Shown here: positions 44,153 through 53,416 of the stretch, in pieces | Layout: every line of letters begins with the position of its first letter | Numbering within the stretch: the first letter of the stretch is position 1 | Assembly (NCBI RefSeq): GCF_900580865.1 | Contig: NZ_UTBZ01000134.1 | Location: 62,001 to 126,000 of the forward strand | DNA: 64,000 nucleotides | Source: Pseudomonas viridiflava | Lineage (GTDB): Bacteria > Pseudomonadota > Gammaproteobacteria > Pseudomonadales > Pseudomonadaceae | Direction: 5' to 3' | Translations under genes and position numbers: made by a program | Notes under the pieces: model-generated | Told to the model about the DNA's origin: nothing | The model's input: only the letters and a program-made list of their open reading frames with translations | Databases searched by the model: none

Positions 44153-45412
44153 TTAGAAGTTGCCTTGAACCCACTTCTTCAATCGGTCCAGCAACGGCGC
44201 CTGTGGCTCTTCGTTGCTGTAGCTGTCGCGGCTGCCGATGCCGGAGAAAGAAACCCCGTCGGACTGCTTTTGCAGGCCGTACATCAACAAGCCAACGCCA
44301 GTGGAATAAATCGGGTTACGCACCACGTCATCCAGGCCTTTCACACCGTGCGGCACGCCGAGGCGGACCGGCATGTGGAAGATTTCTTCGGCCAGTTCAG
44401 TGGCGCCTTCCATTTTCGACGTACCGCCGGTCAGAACGATGCCGGCCGGGATCAGGTCTTCGTAGCCGCTGCGACGCAGCTCGGCCTGGATCAGGGTGAA
44501 CAGTTCGTCGTAACGCGGCTCGACCACTTCGGCCAGGGCCTGACGCGACAGTTCGCGCGGTGGACGGTCGCCGACGCTCGGCACCTTGATGGTTTCACCG
44601 GCACCGGCCAGTTTCGCCAGGGCGCAGGCGTAACGGATCTTGATCTCTTCGGCGTACTGGGTCGGGGTGCGCAACGCCATGGCGATGTCGTTGGTCACCT
44701 GATCACCGGCAATCGGGATCACCGCGGTGTGGCGGATCGCGCCTTCAGTGAAGATCGCGATGTCGGTGGTGCCGCCGCCGATGTCGACCAGGCACACGCC
44801 CAGTTCTTTCTCGTCGTCGGTGAGTACCGAGTAGGCCGAAGCCAGTTGCTCGAGAATGATGTCGTCGATTTCCAGACCGCAGCGACGCACGCATTTTTCA
44901 ATGTTCTGTGCAGCGTTGACGGCGCAGGTGACCACGTGAACCTTGGCTTCCAGACGTACGCCGGACATGCCCAGAGGCTCACGAACGCCTTCCTGGTTAT
45001 CGATCACGTAATCCTGCGGCAGGGTGTGCAGCACGCGCTGGTCAGCCGGGATCGCCACGGCCTGAGCGGCGTCGAGCACGCGCTCAAGGTCGGCCGAGCT
45101 GACTTCACGATCGCGGATCGCGACGATGCCGTGGGAGTTCAGGCTGCGGATGTGATTGCCCGCCACGCCGACGAACGCCGAGTGAATGCGGCAGCCCGCC
45201 ATCAGTTGGGCTTCTTCGATCGCGCGCTGGATCGATTGCACGGTGGACTCGATGTTGACCACCACGCCCTTCTTCAGGCCACGGGACGGATGGGTACCGA
45301 TCCCGACGATTTCCAGCGAGCCGTCGTCGGAGACCTCGCCGACCAGCGCCACCACCTTGGAGGTGCCGATATCGAGACCGACGATCATTTTGCCGCTTTG
45401 CACGTTTGCCAT
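44153..45412 (-). CDS. ftsA: Cell division protein FtsA
   Basis: This 419-residue actin-like ATPase tethers FtsZ to the membrane. It has the phosphate-1 motif VGLDIGTSKVVALVGE (8-23) and phosphate-2 motif VDIGGGTTDIAIF. The C-terminal amphipathic helix (LLDRLKKWVQGNF) is present. The 1C domain lies between about 83 and 165. Confidence 0.97.
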   Translation of the reverse strand: MANVQSGKMIVGLDIGTSKVVALVGEVSDDGSLEIVGIGTHPSRGLKKGVVVNIESTVQSIQRAIEEAQLMAGCRIHSAFVGVAGNHIRSLNSHGIVAIRDREVSSADLERVLDAAQAVAIPADQRVLHTLPQDYVIDNQEGVREPLGMSGVRLEAKVHVVTCAVNAAQNIEKCVRRCGLEIDDIILEQLASAYSVLTDDEKELGVCLVDIGGGTTDIAIFTEGAIRHTAVIPIAGDQVTNDIAMALRTPTQYAEEIKIRYACALAKLAGAGETIKVPSVGDRPPRELSRQALAEVVEPRYDELFTLIQAELRRSGYEDLIPAGIVLTGGTSKMEGATELAEEIFHMPVRLGVPHGVKGLDDVVRNPIYSTGVGLLMYGLQKQSDGVSFSGIGSRDSYSNEEPQAPLLDRLKKWVQGNF

Positions 45413-45427
45413 GGGTCCTGCCTCTTC

Positions 45428-46294
45428 TTAATTCTTTGCGACAGCGGGTTGGGCTGTCGTCGGCGCTACTGGTTCCCGCCAGCCAACAGCGAGGCCGTTG
45501 GCGTAGCGCAGATCGATGCGCGCAATGTTCGTAATCTGGTCTTTAAGCGTCTTGTCATAGATGGCGATAAAACGGCGCATCTTTTCCACCAGGCTGCCGC
45601 GTCCCAGCAGCAGCTCGATGCCGGGGCCGGAACTGCCGGCACCGGTGGTCAGGAACCAACTCCCGCGTTCACGCAATTCCAGGCGCGCAATCGAGAAGCC
45701 CAACGGCCGCAGCATCTGGCTCAGCACCTGATACTGCTGCATGACTTGTTGCTGGGCCCGTTGTGGGCCGAACAGCTGTGGCAAGTGTTCGTAGTTCGCC
45801 AGTTCCTTTGGCGTAAACGCCTGGCCCTGGTTGTTCAGCAACGACTCGTCGCCCCAACGCGCCACGGGCAGTTGCTCTTCGAGGCGGATCACCACCTGGT
45901 CCGGCCACACGCGACGGACTTCGGCATGGGCGATCCACGGCATCTGCTCAAGCTCGGTGCGCATACCGGCCAGGTCGATGGTGAAGAAGCTCGACGCCAC
46001 GAACGGAGCGATTCGCTGCTGCACCGCTTGCTGGCTGATGTAACTCAGGTCGCCCTGCACGGCGATCTTGGTGATCGGCCGGTCGGCGTACGGCAGCAAA
46101 CGTGTTGCACCTTCGTAAGTACCAAAGCCCAGAGCGACCAGCAGCACCGGCCAGAACAGACTTTTCAGAAAGCTGAAATTGGCTTTCGGCAGGCGCGCGG
46201 ACATCGGCTCTTTCGCCACCATTCGGCTGGCACCCCGCGGCACCGGCTTGCGGCCGGGTGCGGGAGGCTGATGTCTGAGCTGAGCGCCTTGCAT
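45428..46294 (-). CDS. ftsQ: Cell division protein FtsQ
   Basis: This 288-residue bitopic protein has a membrane helix at about 44-64 (LFWPVLLVALGFGTYEG), a periplasmic POTRA domain (about 75-145, ITKIAVQGDLSYISQQAVQQRI) and the FtsQ beta domain. It recruits FtsL/FtsB. ATG 46294 is chosen (GAGG eight bases upstream); it lies 4 bases after the ddlB stop. Confidence 0.94.
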   Translation of the reverse strand: MQGAQLRHQPPAPGRKPVPRGASRMVAKEPMSARLPKANFSFLKSLFWPVLLVALGFGTYEGATRLLPYADRPITKIAVQGDLSYISQQAVQQRIAPFVASSFFTIDLAGMRTELEQMPWIAHAEVRRVWPDQVVIRLEEQLPVARWGDESLLNNQGQAFTPKELANYEHLPQLFGPQRAQQQVMQQYQVLSQMLRPLGFSIARLELRERGSWFLTTGAGSSGPGIELLLGRGSLVEKMRRFIAIYDKTLKDQITNIARIDLRYANGLAVGWREPVAPTTAQPAVAKN

Positions 46295-46298
46295 CGTC

Positions 46299-47258
46299 TT
46301 AACCTCGAGCGTCTTCAACACTGGCGGCCAGAATGGCCAGGACCAGTTGCTGGAAATCCAGACCGGCCGCTCGCGCGGCCATCGGTACCAGACTGTGATC
46401 GGTCATGCCCGGTGCGGTGTTCACTTCCAGGAACCAGAACTGCCCATCGGCGTCCTGCATTACGTCCGCCCTGCCCCAACCGGCAATACCCAGCGCCTCA
46501 CAGGCCTTGGCCGTGAGATCCATGAGTTCTTGTTCCTTGGCGGCATCCAGCCCGCACGGAATGCGGTACTGGGTATCGTTGGCGATGTACTTGGCGTCGT
46601 AGTCGTAGAACGTGTGCGGTGTACCCAGGGCGATAGGAGGCAACACCTGGTCACGCAGGGTGGCGATGGTGAACTCCGGACCTTGAATCCATTGCTCAAC
46701 CAAGACTTGCGAATCGTAGGTACTGGCCGCTTTCCATGCGTCGATCAACTCGGACGCAGAACTCACTTTGGCCATCCCGATACTTGAACCTTCATGCGCC
46801 GGTTTGACGATCAAAGGGAAGCCCAGTTCCGTCGCTGCCGAAATACAATCGGCTTCGCTGCACAGCACGGCGTGACGCGGCGTCGGAATCCCGAGGCTGT
46901 GCCAGACCTGCTTGGTGCGCAGTTTGTCCATGGCCAGTGCGGAGGCCAGAATGCCGCTGCCGGTGTACGGAATGCCCGCCACTTCGAGCAGGCCCTGCAT
47001 GGAGCCGTCTTCACCGCCACGGCCGTGAAGAATGATGAAGGCGCGGTCGATCTTCTCGCTGAGCAGACGTTGCAGAATGTCGTCGCCAACGTCGATGCCG
47101 AACGCGTCCACGCCAGCACTTTGCAGCGCGTCGAGTACGGCGTTACCGGATTTCAGCGAAACCTCACGCTCGGCACTCAGCCCGCCGAAGAGCACGGCGA
47201 CGCGGCCGAAGTCTTTCGGCGCGATCGTGGAGAACAGGTTGGCGTAGGCAGCAGTCAT
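46299..47258 (-). CDS. ddlB: D-alanine--D-alanine ligase B
   Basis: This 319-residue ATP-grasp ligase makes the D-Ala-D-Ala dipeptide added by MurF. It has VLFGGLSAEREVSLKSG near residues 22-38 and the EGSSIGMAKV loop. The metal-binding end FLEVNTAPGMTDHSLVPMAA is also present. The start overlaps the murC stop by 4 bases. Confidence 0.96.
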   Translation of the reverse strand: MTAAYANLFSTIAPKDFGRVAVLFGGLSAEREVSLKSGNAVLDALQSAGVDAFGIDVGDDILQRLLSEKIDRAFIILHGRGGEDGSMQGLLEVAGIPYTGSGILASALAMDKLRTKQVWHSLGIPTPRHAVLCSEADCISAATELGFPLIVKPAHEGSSIGMAKVSSASELIDAWKAASTYDSQVLVEQWIQGPEFTIATLRDQVLPPIALGTPHTFYDYDAKYIANDTQYRIPCGLDAAKEQELMDLTAKACEALGIAGWGRADVMQDADGQFWFLEVNTAPGMTDHSLVPMAARAAGLDFQQLVLAILAASVEDARG

Positions 47259-48715
47259 TTCAACTTCCCCTCGACCGACGCCGCCACGGCGCCAGCGAAC
47301 AATTCACTTTTCAACAGCTTCGGCGCGAGACCGCCGATATCACCGGCGCCCTGGCACAGCAGGATGTCGCCGGCACGCAGCAGCGGCTTGACCAGCGGTG
47401 CCAGATCGACGCCACGCTCGATGTAGATCGGGTCGAGCTGACCGCGCTGGCGGATGCTGTTGCACAACTTGCGGCTGTCGGCGCCCGGGATCGGCTCTTC
47501 GCCGGCCGGATAGACTTCCATCAGCAGCAGCACGTTGGCGTCAGCCAGTACATTGACGAAGTCGTCGTACAGGTCGCGGGTGCGGCTGTAACGGTGCGGT
47601 TGATACACCATCACCAGACGGCGCTCCGGCCAGCCACCGCGCACGGCTTTGATCACCGCGGCGACTTCGGTCGGGTGGTGACCGTAGTCGTCGACCAGCA
47701 TCACGTTGCCGCCGTCCACCGGCAGTTCGCCGTAGACCTGGAAGCGTCGACCGACACCCTGGAAGCCGGAGAGGCCCTGAACGATGGCTTCATCGCTGAC
47801 GCCTTCATCGGTGGCGATGCAGATGGTCGCCAGCGAGTTGAGCACGTTGTGGTTGCCCGGCATGTTCACGGACACGTCCAGCGGCTCGCGGTCCGGGCGC
47901 AGCACAGTGAAGAAGGTCTGCATGCCTTGCTGGCGAATATTGATCGCGCGGACGTCAGCGTCTTCGCTGAAGCCGTAAGTTACGGTCGGACGTTTCACCA
48001 GCGGCAGGATTTCGCGAACCACCGGATCGTCCAGGCACATCACTGCCAAACCGTAGAACGGCAGGTTGTGCAGGAACTCGACGAAGGTTTTCTTCAGTTT
48101 GTTGAAGTCACCGTCGTAGGTCGCCATGTGGTCGGCGTCGATGTTGGTGACCACGGCCACCAGCGGTTGCAGATGCAGGAAACTTGCATCGCTTTCATCG
48201 GCTTCGGCGATCAGGTAACGGCTGGTGCCGAGTTGGGCATTGGTGCCCGCTGCATTCAGACGACCACCGATGACGAACGTCGGGTCCAGACCACCAGCGG
48301 CGAACACCGAAGCGATCAGGCTGGTGGTGGTGGTTTTGCCGTGCGTACCGGCGACGGCGATGCCGTGGCGGTAGCGCATCAGTTCGGCAAGCATCTCGGC
48401 ACGCGGCACCACCGGAATACGGCGCTCAAGCGCGTTCGCCACTTCCGGGTTCGAGGTATTTACCGCGCTCGACACCACCAGCACGTCGGCGGCAGCGGCG
48501 TTCTCGGCACGGTGGCCGATGAAAATCTGCGCGCCGAACGATTCCAGACGCTCGGTCACCGGCGAAGCTTTCAGGTCGGAACCGGACACTTGGTAGCCCA
48601 GGTTCAACAACACTTCGGCGATGCCGCACATGCCCACGCCGCCGATGCCGACGAAGTGGATGCGACGGATGCGGCGCATTTCCGGTTGCGGCATGGCTTT
48701 CTGATTCTCAACCAT
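47255..48715 (-). CDS. murC: UDP-N-acetylmuramate--L-alanine ligase
   Basis: This 486-residue Mur ligase adds L-Ala to UDP-MurNAc. The N-terminal IHFVGIGGVGMCGIAEVL binds UDP, and the ATP loop AGTHGKTTTTSL is in the central domain. ATG 48715 overlaps the murG stop by 8 bases and has GGAGG upstream. Confidence 0.97.
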   Translation of the reverse strand: MVENQKAMPQPEMRRIRRIHFVGIGGVGMCGIAEVLLNLGYQVSGSDLKASPVTERLESFGAQIFIGHRAENAAAADVLVVSSAVNTSNPEVANALERRIPVVPRAEMLAELMRYRHGIAVAGTHGKTTTTSLIASVFAAGGLDPTFVIGGRLNAAGTNAQLGTSRYLIAEADESDASFLHLQPLVAVVTNIDADHMATYDGDFNKLKKTFVEFLHNLPFYGLAVMCLDDPVVREILPLVKRPTVTYGFSEDADVRAINIRQQGMQTFFTVLRPDREPLDVSVNMPGNHNVLNSLATICIATDEGVSDEAIVQGLSGFQGVGRRFQVYGELPVDGGNVMLVDDYGHHPTEVAAVIKAVRGGWPERRLVMVYQPHRYSRTRDLYDDFVNVLADANVLLLMEVYPAGEEPIPGADSRKLCNSIRQRGQLDPIYIERGVDLAPLVKPLLRAGDILLCQGAGDIGGLAPKLLKSELFAGAVAASVEGKLK

Positions 48716-49778
48716 GAGCCACCTCCAGACAGGTATCGACCACGCTACGGGTGGCATCGGGTTTCGCCAGACGGCGGGCCGCTTGGGCCATATCTTCGAG
48801 TCGTTGCGGTTGCATCAAGACCTCTGTCAGGCGCGCGGCAAGGTCCGCGGCACCAGTCGTTCTTTGCGGCATCAGGAAGGCAGCGCCTTCACGGGCCAAA
48901 TAATCGGCGTTGCGGGTCTGGTGATCGTCGATCGCGTGGGGCAAAGGCACCAGCATCGAGGGCAGACCGGCGGCAGCCAGCTCACTGATGGTCAACGCGC
49001 CTGCGCGGCACACCACCAGGTCAGCCCAGCCATAGGCCTGGGCCATGTCTTTGATGAACGGCTGCACCTGCGCGTCGACGCCGGCGGCGCGGTAGCGCTC
49101 TGCAGTCACTTCATCGTGGTTTTTGCCGGCCTGATGAAACACTTCCGGGCGCAAATCGGCAGCGACTTGGGCCAGGGCTTCAGGCAGCAACTTGTTCAAC
49201 GGCTCTGCGCCAAGGCTTCCGCCAAGGATCAGTAAACGCGCTTTGCGACCCGCCAGAGCAGGTCGCGATGTGTCGAGGAACAGCTCGCTGCGCACCGGGT
49301 TTCCGGTGGTGCGGCGGGTGTCCGACAGAGTAAAGGTGTCGGGGAACGCTTCACATACCCGAGCGGCGAACGGCACCAGCAACCGATTGGCGGTGCCGGC
49401 CACGGCGTTCTGCTCGTGAACGATCACCGGCACGCCAGCCAGTTTCGCGGCAAGACCACCAGGGCCAGTCACATAACCACCGAAGCCGACCACACACACT
49501 GGCTTCAAGCGACGAATGATCGCCCGCGCCTGCCACACCGATTTCAACAGCATGAACGGCGCCTTGAGCAGCGACAGCTTGCCCTTGCCGCGCAGGCCGG
49601 TGGCGTTGATGCGGTGCAGTTCAAGACCTGCCGCTGGCACCAGTTCGTTTTCGATTCCGCGTGGCGTGCCGAGCCAGTGCACGGTGTAGCCGCGCGCCTG
49701 AAACTCGCGGGCACAAGCCAGCGCCGGGAACACATGGCCGCCGGTTCCGCCGGCCATGATCAATACGTTAGCGCCCAT
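48708..49778 (-). CDS. murG: UDP-GlcNAc:lipid I N-acetylglucosaminyltransferase
   Basis: This 356-residue GT28 enzyme turns lipid I into lipid II on the cytoplasmic face. MAGGTGGHVFPALA near residues 8-21 and HEQNAVAGTANRLL are the family loops; LILGGSLGAEPLN starts the C-terminal domain. ATG 49778 matches the family start (MGANVLIMAGGTGGH) and overlaps ftsW by 11 bases. Confidence 0.97.
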   Translation of the reverse strand: MGANVLIMAGGTGGHVFPALACAREFQARGYTVHWLGTPRGIENELVPAAGLELHRINATGLRGKGKLSLLKAPFMLLKSVWQARAIIRRLKPVCVVGFGGYVTGPGGLAAKLAGVPVIVHEQNAVAGTANRLLVPFAARVCEAFPDTFTLSDTRRTTGNPVRSELFLDTSRPALAGRKARLLILGGSLGAEPLNKLLPEALAQVAADLRPEVFHQAGKNHDEVTAERYRAAGVDAQVQPFIKDMAQAYGWADLVVCRAGALTISELAAAGLPSMLVPLPHAIDDHQTRNADYLAREGAAFLMPQRTTGAADLAARLTEVLMQPQRLEDMAQAARRLAKPDATRSVVDTCLEVAHG

Positions 49779-50985
49779 GATTCGGCTCCTCAGCGAAGTC
49801 GCTTTCATGGAATTCCATCTCTTCACTGCCCAGGTGGGTTCGACTCTCCCACTCGATCCTCAGCAGCAAGCCGAGACAGGCACAGCAGATCACCAACGAA
49901 CTACCGCCATAACTGAGGAACGGCAAGGTCAGACCTTTGGTTGGCAACAAGCCGACGTTCACGCCGATGTTGATCAGGAACTGACCAATCCACAGGAACG
50001 ACAGACCGTAAGCCACATACGCGGCGAAGAACTGCTTGGCTTTCTCCGCCCACAAGCCGATGTACATGCCGCGAATACACACGAACACGAACAGCGCCAC
50101 GGTGCACAGCGAACCCACAGCGCCGAGTTCTTCGGCCAATACCGAAAACACGAAGTCGGTGTGCGCTTCCGGCAGGTAGAACTGCTTCTGCACGCTGTTG
50201 CCCAGACCGACGCCGAGCCATTCACCGCGACCGAACGCAATCAACGCTTGCGACAACTGATAGCCGGCGCCGAACTGGTCAGCCCACGGGTCGGCGAAAT
50301 TGGTCAGACGCGCCATACGATACGGCTGCATCTGGATCAGCAAGACCACGGCCCCGACCGCCAACACCACCATCAGCGAGAAGCGGAACAGTCCGACCCC
50401 GCCGAGGAACAGCATCGCCGCCGCAGCGCCCATCATCACGACGGTGGCACCGAAGTCCGGCTCCATCAGCAGCAGGCCGGCCATCGGCAGCAGCACGATG
50501 AACGGCTTGAAGAAGCCCATCCAGCTCTCGCGCACTTCCTTCTGACGGCGCACCAGATAACCGGCGAGGTAGATCACCACGAAGACCTTGGCGATTTCCG
50601 ACGGCTGCACGTTGAAGAAGCTGAAACCGATCCAGCGCATCGAGCCGTTCACTTCGCGACCGATGCCGGGGATGATCACCATCACCAGCAAGCCGAACGC
50701 ACCGATCAGCATCAGCCAGCCGAGACGTTGCCAGGTGGCGATCGGAATCATCATGGTGACGATGCACGCGCCCAATCCGAGCACCACATAAATAAGGTGG
50801 CGAATCATGTAGTACAGCGGACTGCCCGACTGCGCCGCCGCGACTTCCGTGGAAGCCGAGGCGATCATGATCAAACCGAGACCGAGCAGCGCCAGGCAAC
50901 CGGCGAGCATCGGGAAATCGAGATCGATGCCACGCCCGGTGATGATCGGCGACGGGTACGGCTTGATGATATTGAACAGACTCAT
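49768..50985 (-). CDS. ftsW: Cell division peptidoglycan glycosyltransferase FtsW
   Basis: This 405-residue SEDS protein has ten membrane helices. It has the family segments GREVNGSMRWIGF (first loop), WMGFFKPF, and FSVLAEELGAVGS with the catalytic Asp equivalent region, then GLTLPFLSYGGSSL. It polymerises glycan at the septum together with FtsI. The start overlaps the murD stop by 4 bases. Confidence 0.96.
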   Translation of the reverse strand: MSLFNIIKPYPSPIITGRGIDLDFPMLAGCLALLGLGLIMIASASTEVAAAQSGSPLYYMIRHLIYVVLGLGACIVTMMIPIATWQRLGWLMLIGAFGLLVMVIIPGIGREVNGSMRWIGFSFFNVQPSEIAKVFVVIYLAGYLVRRQKEVRESWMGFFKPFIVLLPMAGLLLMEPDFGATVVMMGAAAAMLFLGGVGLFRFSLMVVLAVGAVVLLIQMQPYRMARLTNFADPWADQFGAGYQLSQALIAFGRGEWLGVGLGNSVQKQFYLPEAHTDFVFSVLAEELGAVGSLCTVALFVFVCIRGMYIGLWAEKAKQFFAAYVAYGLSFLWIGQFLINIGVNVGLLPTKGLTLPFLSYGGSSLVICCACLGLLLRIEWESRTHLGSEEMEFHESDFAEEPNHGR

Positions 50986-52328
50986 GCCAGTTCCTCCACA
51001 GCGCGGACGAACTGGTGACCACGGTCTTCATAATTCTTGAACATGTCGAAACTGGCGCAGGCCGGCGACAGCAGCACGACGTCACCCGGTTGGGCGGCGG
51101 CGCGGCATTGCGCAACAGCGTCAACCAGCGAGGTCGCGCTAATCAACGGCACGGCATCGCCGATGGCTGCGCCGATCTTGTCGGAGTCGCGGCCCATCAG
51201 GATCACGGCGCGGCAGTTGGCCGCGACCGGATCACGCAGATCGTTGAATTCGGCACCCTTGCCATCGCCACCGGCGATCAGAATGACCTTGCCGTCGATG
51301 TCCGCACCCAGGCCTTCGATGGCCGCCAGTGCAGCGCCAACGTTGGTCGCTTTCGAATCGTTGTAGTAGGCCACGCCGTCGAGATCACGCACCCACTGGC
51401 AGCGATGTTCGAGGCCAGCGAAGGTGCGCAACGCCGAGAGCATGGCGTCGAACGGCAGGCCGACCGCATGCCCCAGCGCCAGGGCCGCGAGGGCGTTGGA
51501 CTGGTTGTGCGCGCCGCGAATCTTCAGCTCACGCACCGGCATCAGGTTCTGGAACTCGAAGGCGAGATACTTCTCGCCATCTTCTTCACGAATACCGAAT
51601 GCCTTGAAATCAGGTTTGCTCAGACCGAAGGTCCAGCACGGCTGTCCCTCGCCCATCAACGGACGGGTCAGCGCATCCTGACGGTTGACCACGAACTGCT
51701 TCGCGCCACGGAAAATCCGGTGCTTGGCCAGGTGGTACGCCGGCAGACCGCTGTAGCGATCCATGTGGTCTTCGCTGATATTGAGCACGGTGGCCACTTC
51801 AGCGTTGAGCTGGTCGGTGGTTTCCAGCTGGAAGCTCGACAGCTCCATCACGTACAGCTCGACTTCGTCGCTGAGCAGATCCAGCGCCGGGGTGCCGAGG
51901 TTGCCGCCGACGGCGACGCGTTTGCCGGCCGCAGCCGCCATCTCGCCGACCAGGGTGGTGACGGTGCTTTTCGCGTTGGAACCGCTGATGGCCACGATCG
52001 GCGCCCGCGCGTTACGCGCGAACAGCTCGATGTCGCCGGACAATTTCACGCCACGGGCCGCGGCGGCTTGCAGGGCCGGGGTCGCCAACGCCAGGCCGGG
52101 GCTCACGTAGAGCTCGTCGGCACGGCAGAGGAATTCGACGTCCAGCTCGCCACAACGCACTTCCACGTGCGGATAGTCACGCTTGAGCGTGGCCAGTTCC
52201 GGTGGATTTTCCCGCGTGTCGGCCACGGCAAACGACATGCCCCGGTTCGCCAGGAAGCGAACCAGGGACATGCCGCTCTTGCCGAGGCCGACAACGATGC
52301 GGAAGTGGTCAGAAGCGATCAGAGACAC
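50982..52328 (-). CDS. murD: UDP-N-acetylmuramoyl-L-alanine--D-glutamate ligase
   Basis: This 448-residue Mur ligase adds D-Glu. The start GLGKSGMSLVRFLANRG (14-30) binds UDP and the ATP loop is SGSNAKSTVTTL, with the usual GTNGKT replaced by GSNAKS as in many pseudomonads. NVGAALAAIEGL and LSPACASFDMFKNYEDRG are in the C-terminal part. It lies 5 bases from mraY. Confidence 0.96.
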   Translation of the reverse strand: MSLIASDHFRIVVGLGKSGMSLVRFLANRGMSFAVADTRENPPELATLKRDYPHVEVRCGELDVEFLCRADELYVSPGLALATPALQAAAARGVKLSGDIELFARNARAPIVAISGSNAKSTVTTLVGEMAAAAGKRVAVGGNLGTPALDLLSDEVELYVMELSSFQLETTDQLNAEVATVLNISEDHMDRYSGLPAYHLAKHRIFRGAKQFVVNRQDALTRPLMGEGQPCWTFGLSKPDFKAFGIREEDGEKYLAFEFQNLMPVRELKIRGAHNQSNALAALALGHAVGLPFDAMLSALRTFAGLEHRCQWVRDLDGVAYYNDSKATNVGAALAAIEGLGADIDGKVILIAGGDGKGAEFNDLRDPVAANCRAVILMGRDSDKIGAAIGDAVPLISATSLVDAVAQCRAAAQPGDVVLLSPACASFDMFKNYEDRGHQFVRAVEELA

Positions 52329-52333
52329 TCGTT

Positions 52334-53416
52334 CTACCTCAGCTTCAGGGTGGCAAGGCCAACCAACACGAGAATCACGGTGATGATCCAGAAACGGACG
52401 ATCACGCGCGGCTCGGGCCAGCCCTTGAGTTCAAAATGGTGGTGTATCGGTGCCATGCGGAACACACGGCGACCGGTCAGCTTAAAGGACGCAACCTGAA
52501 TGACGACTGACAGGGTTTCCATCACGAACACGCCGCCCATGATGAACAGGACGATTTCCTGACGGACGATCACCGCGATGGTACCCAGTGCCGCGCCGAG
52601 TGCCAGTGCACCGACGTCGCCCATGAACACTTGCGCCGGATAGGTGTTGAACCAGAGGAAGCCCAGACCCGCGCCGATCAGTGCACCGCAGAACACAATC
52701 AACTCGCCCGCGCCCGGCACGTAAGGAATCAACAGGTATTCAGCGAATTTCACGTTACCCGACAGGTAGCAGAAGATGCCGAGGCCACCGCCGACCATCA
52801 CTGTGGGCATGATCGCCAGACCGTCGAGGCCGTCAGTCAGGTTGACTGCGTTGCTCGAACCGACGATCACAAAGTAAGTCAGCACGATGAAGCCCAGGCC
52901 CAGCGGAATGCTGTAGTCCTTGAGCATCGGCAAAATCAGCGTGGTTTCCACCGGGGTGGATGCGGTCATATAAAGGAAGATCGCCGCGCCGAGGCCGAAC
53001 ACCGATTGCCAGAAATACTTCCAGCGACTCGGTAAACCACGGGAGTTCTTCTCGATGACTTTGCGGTAATCGTCGACCCAGCCGATGGCGCCGAACAACA
53101 GGGTCACCAACAAAACAGTCCAGACGTAGCGGTTGCTCAGGTCAGCCCAAAGCAGAGTGCTGACGCCGATCGAAGACAGAATCAGTGCGCCACCCATGGT
53201 CGGCGTACCGGATTTGGACAGGTGCGATTGCGGACCATCGTTACGAACGGACTGACCGATCTGACGGTTCTGCAAAGTACGGATCATCCACGGGCCATAG
53301 CACAGCGACAAAACCAGCGCGGTCAGCACACCGAGGATCCCGCGCAGGGTCAGGTACTGAAAGACCGCGAAGCCTTTGTAGAACTGTTGCAGATACTCCG
53401 CTAGCAGCAGCAGCAT
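52334..53416 (-). CDS. mraY: Phospho-N-acetylmuramoyl-pentapeptide transferase
   Basis: This 360-residue enzyme has ten membrane helices and makes lipid I from UDP-MurNAc-pentapeptide and undecaprenyl phosphate. SKSGTPTMGGALIL, the aspartates in WVDDYRKV and NAVNLTDGLDGLA, and the P-loop-like MGDVGALALGA are present. ATG 53416 overlaps the murF stop. Confidence 0.97.
   Translation of the reverse strand: MLLLLAEYLQQFYKGFAVFQYLTLRGILGVLTALVLSLCYGPWMIRTLQNRQIGQSVRNDGPQSHLSKSGTPTMGGALILSSIGVSTLLWADLSNRYVWTVLLVTLLFGAIGWVDDYRKVIEKNSRGLPSRWKYFWQSVFGLGAAIFLYMTASTPVETTLILPMLKDYSIPLGLGFIVLTYFVIVGSSNAVNLTDGLDGLAIMPTVMVGGGLGIFCYLSGNVKFAEYLLIPYVPGAGELIVFCGALIGAGLGFLWFNTYPAQVFMGDVGALALGAALGTIAVIVRQEIVLFIMGGVFVMETLSVVIQVASFKLTGRRVFRMAPIHHHFELKGWPEPRVIVRFWIITVILVLVGLATLKLR

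Noticed and set aside
44054..46516. 820-codon open frame opposite ftsA and ftsQ
   Set aside because: This is an antisense shadow; the minus strand carries two essential, fully recognisable genes.
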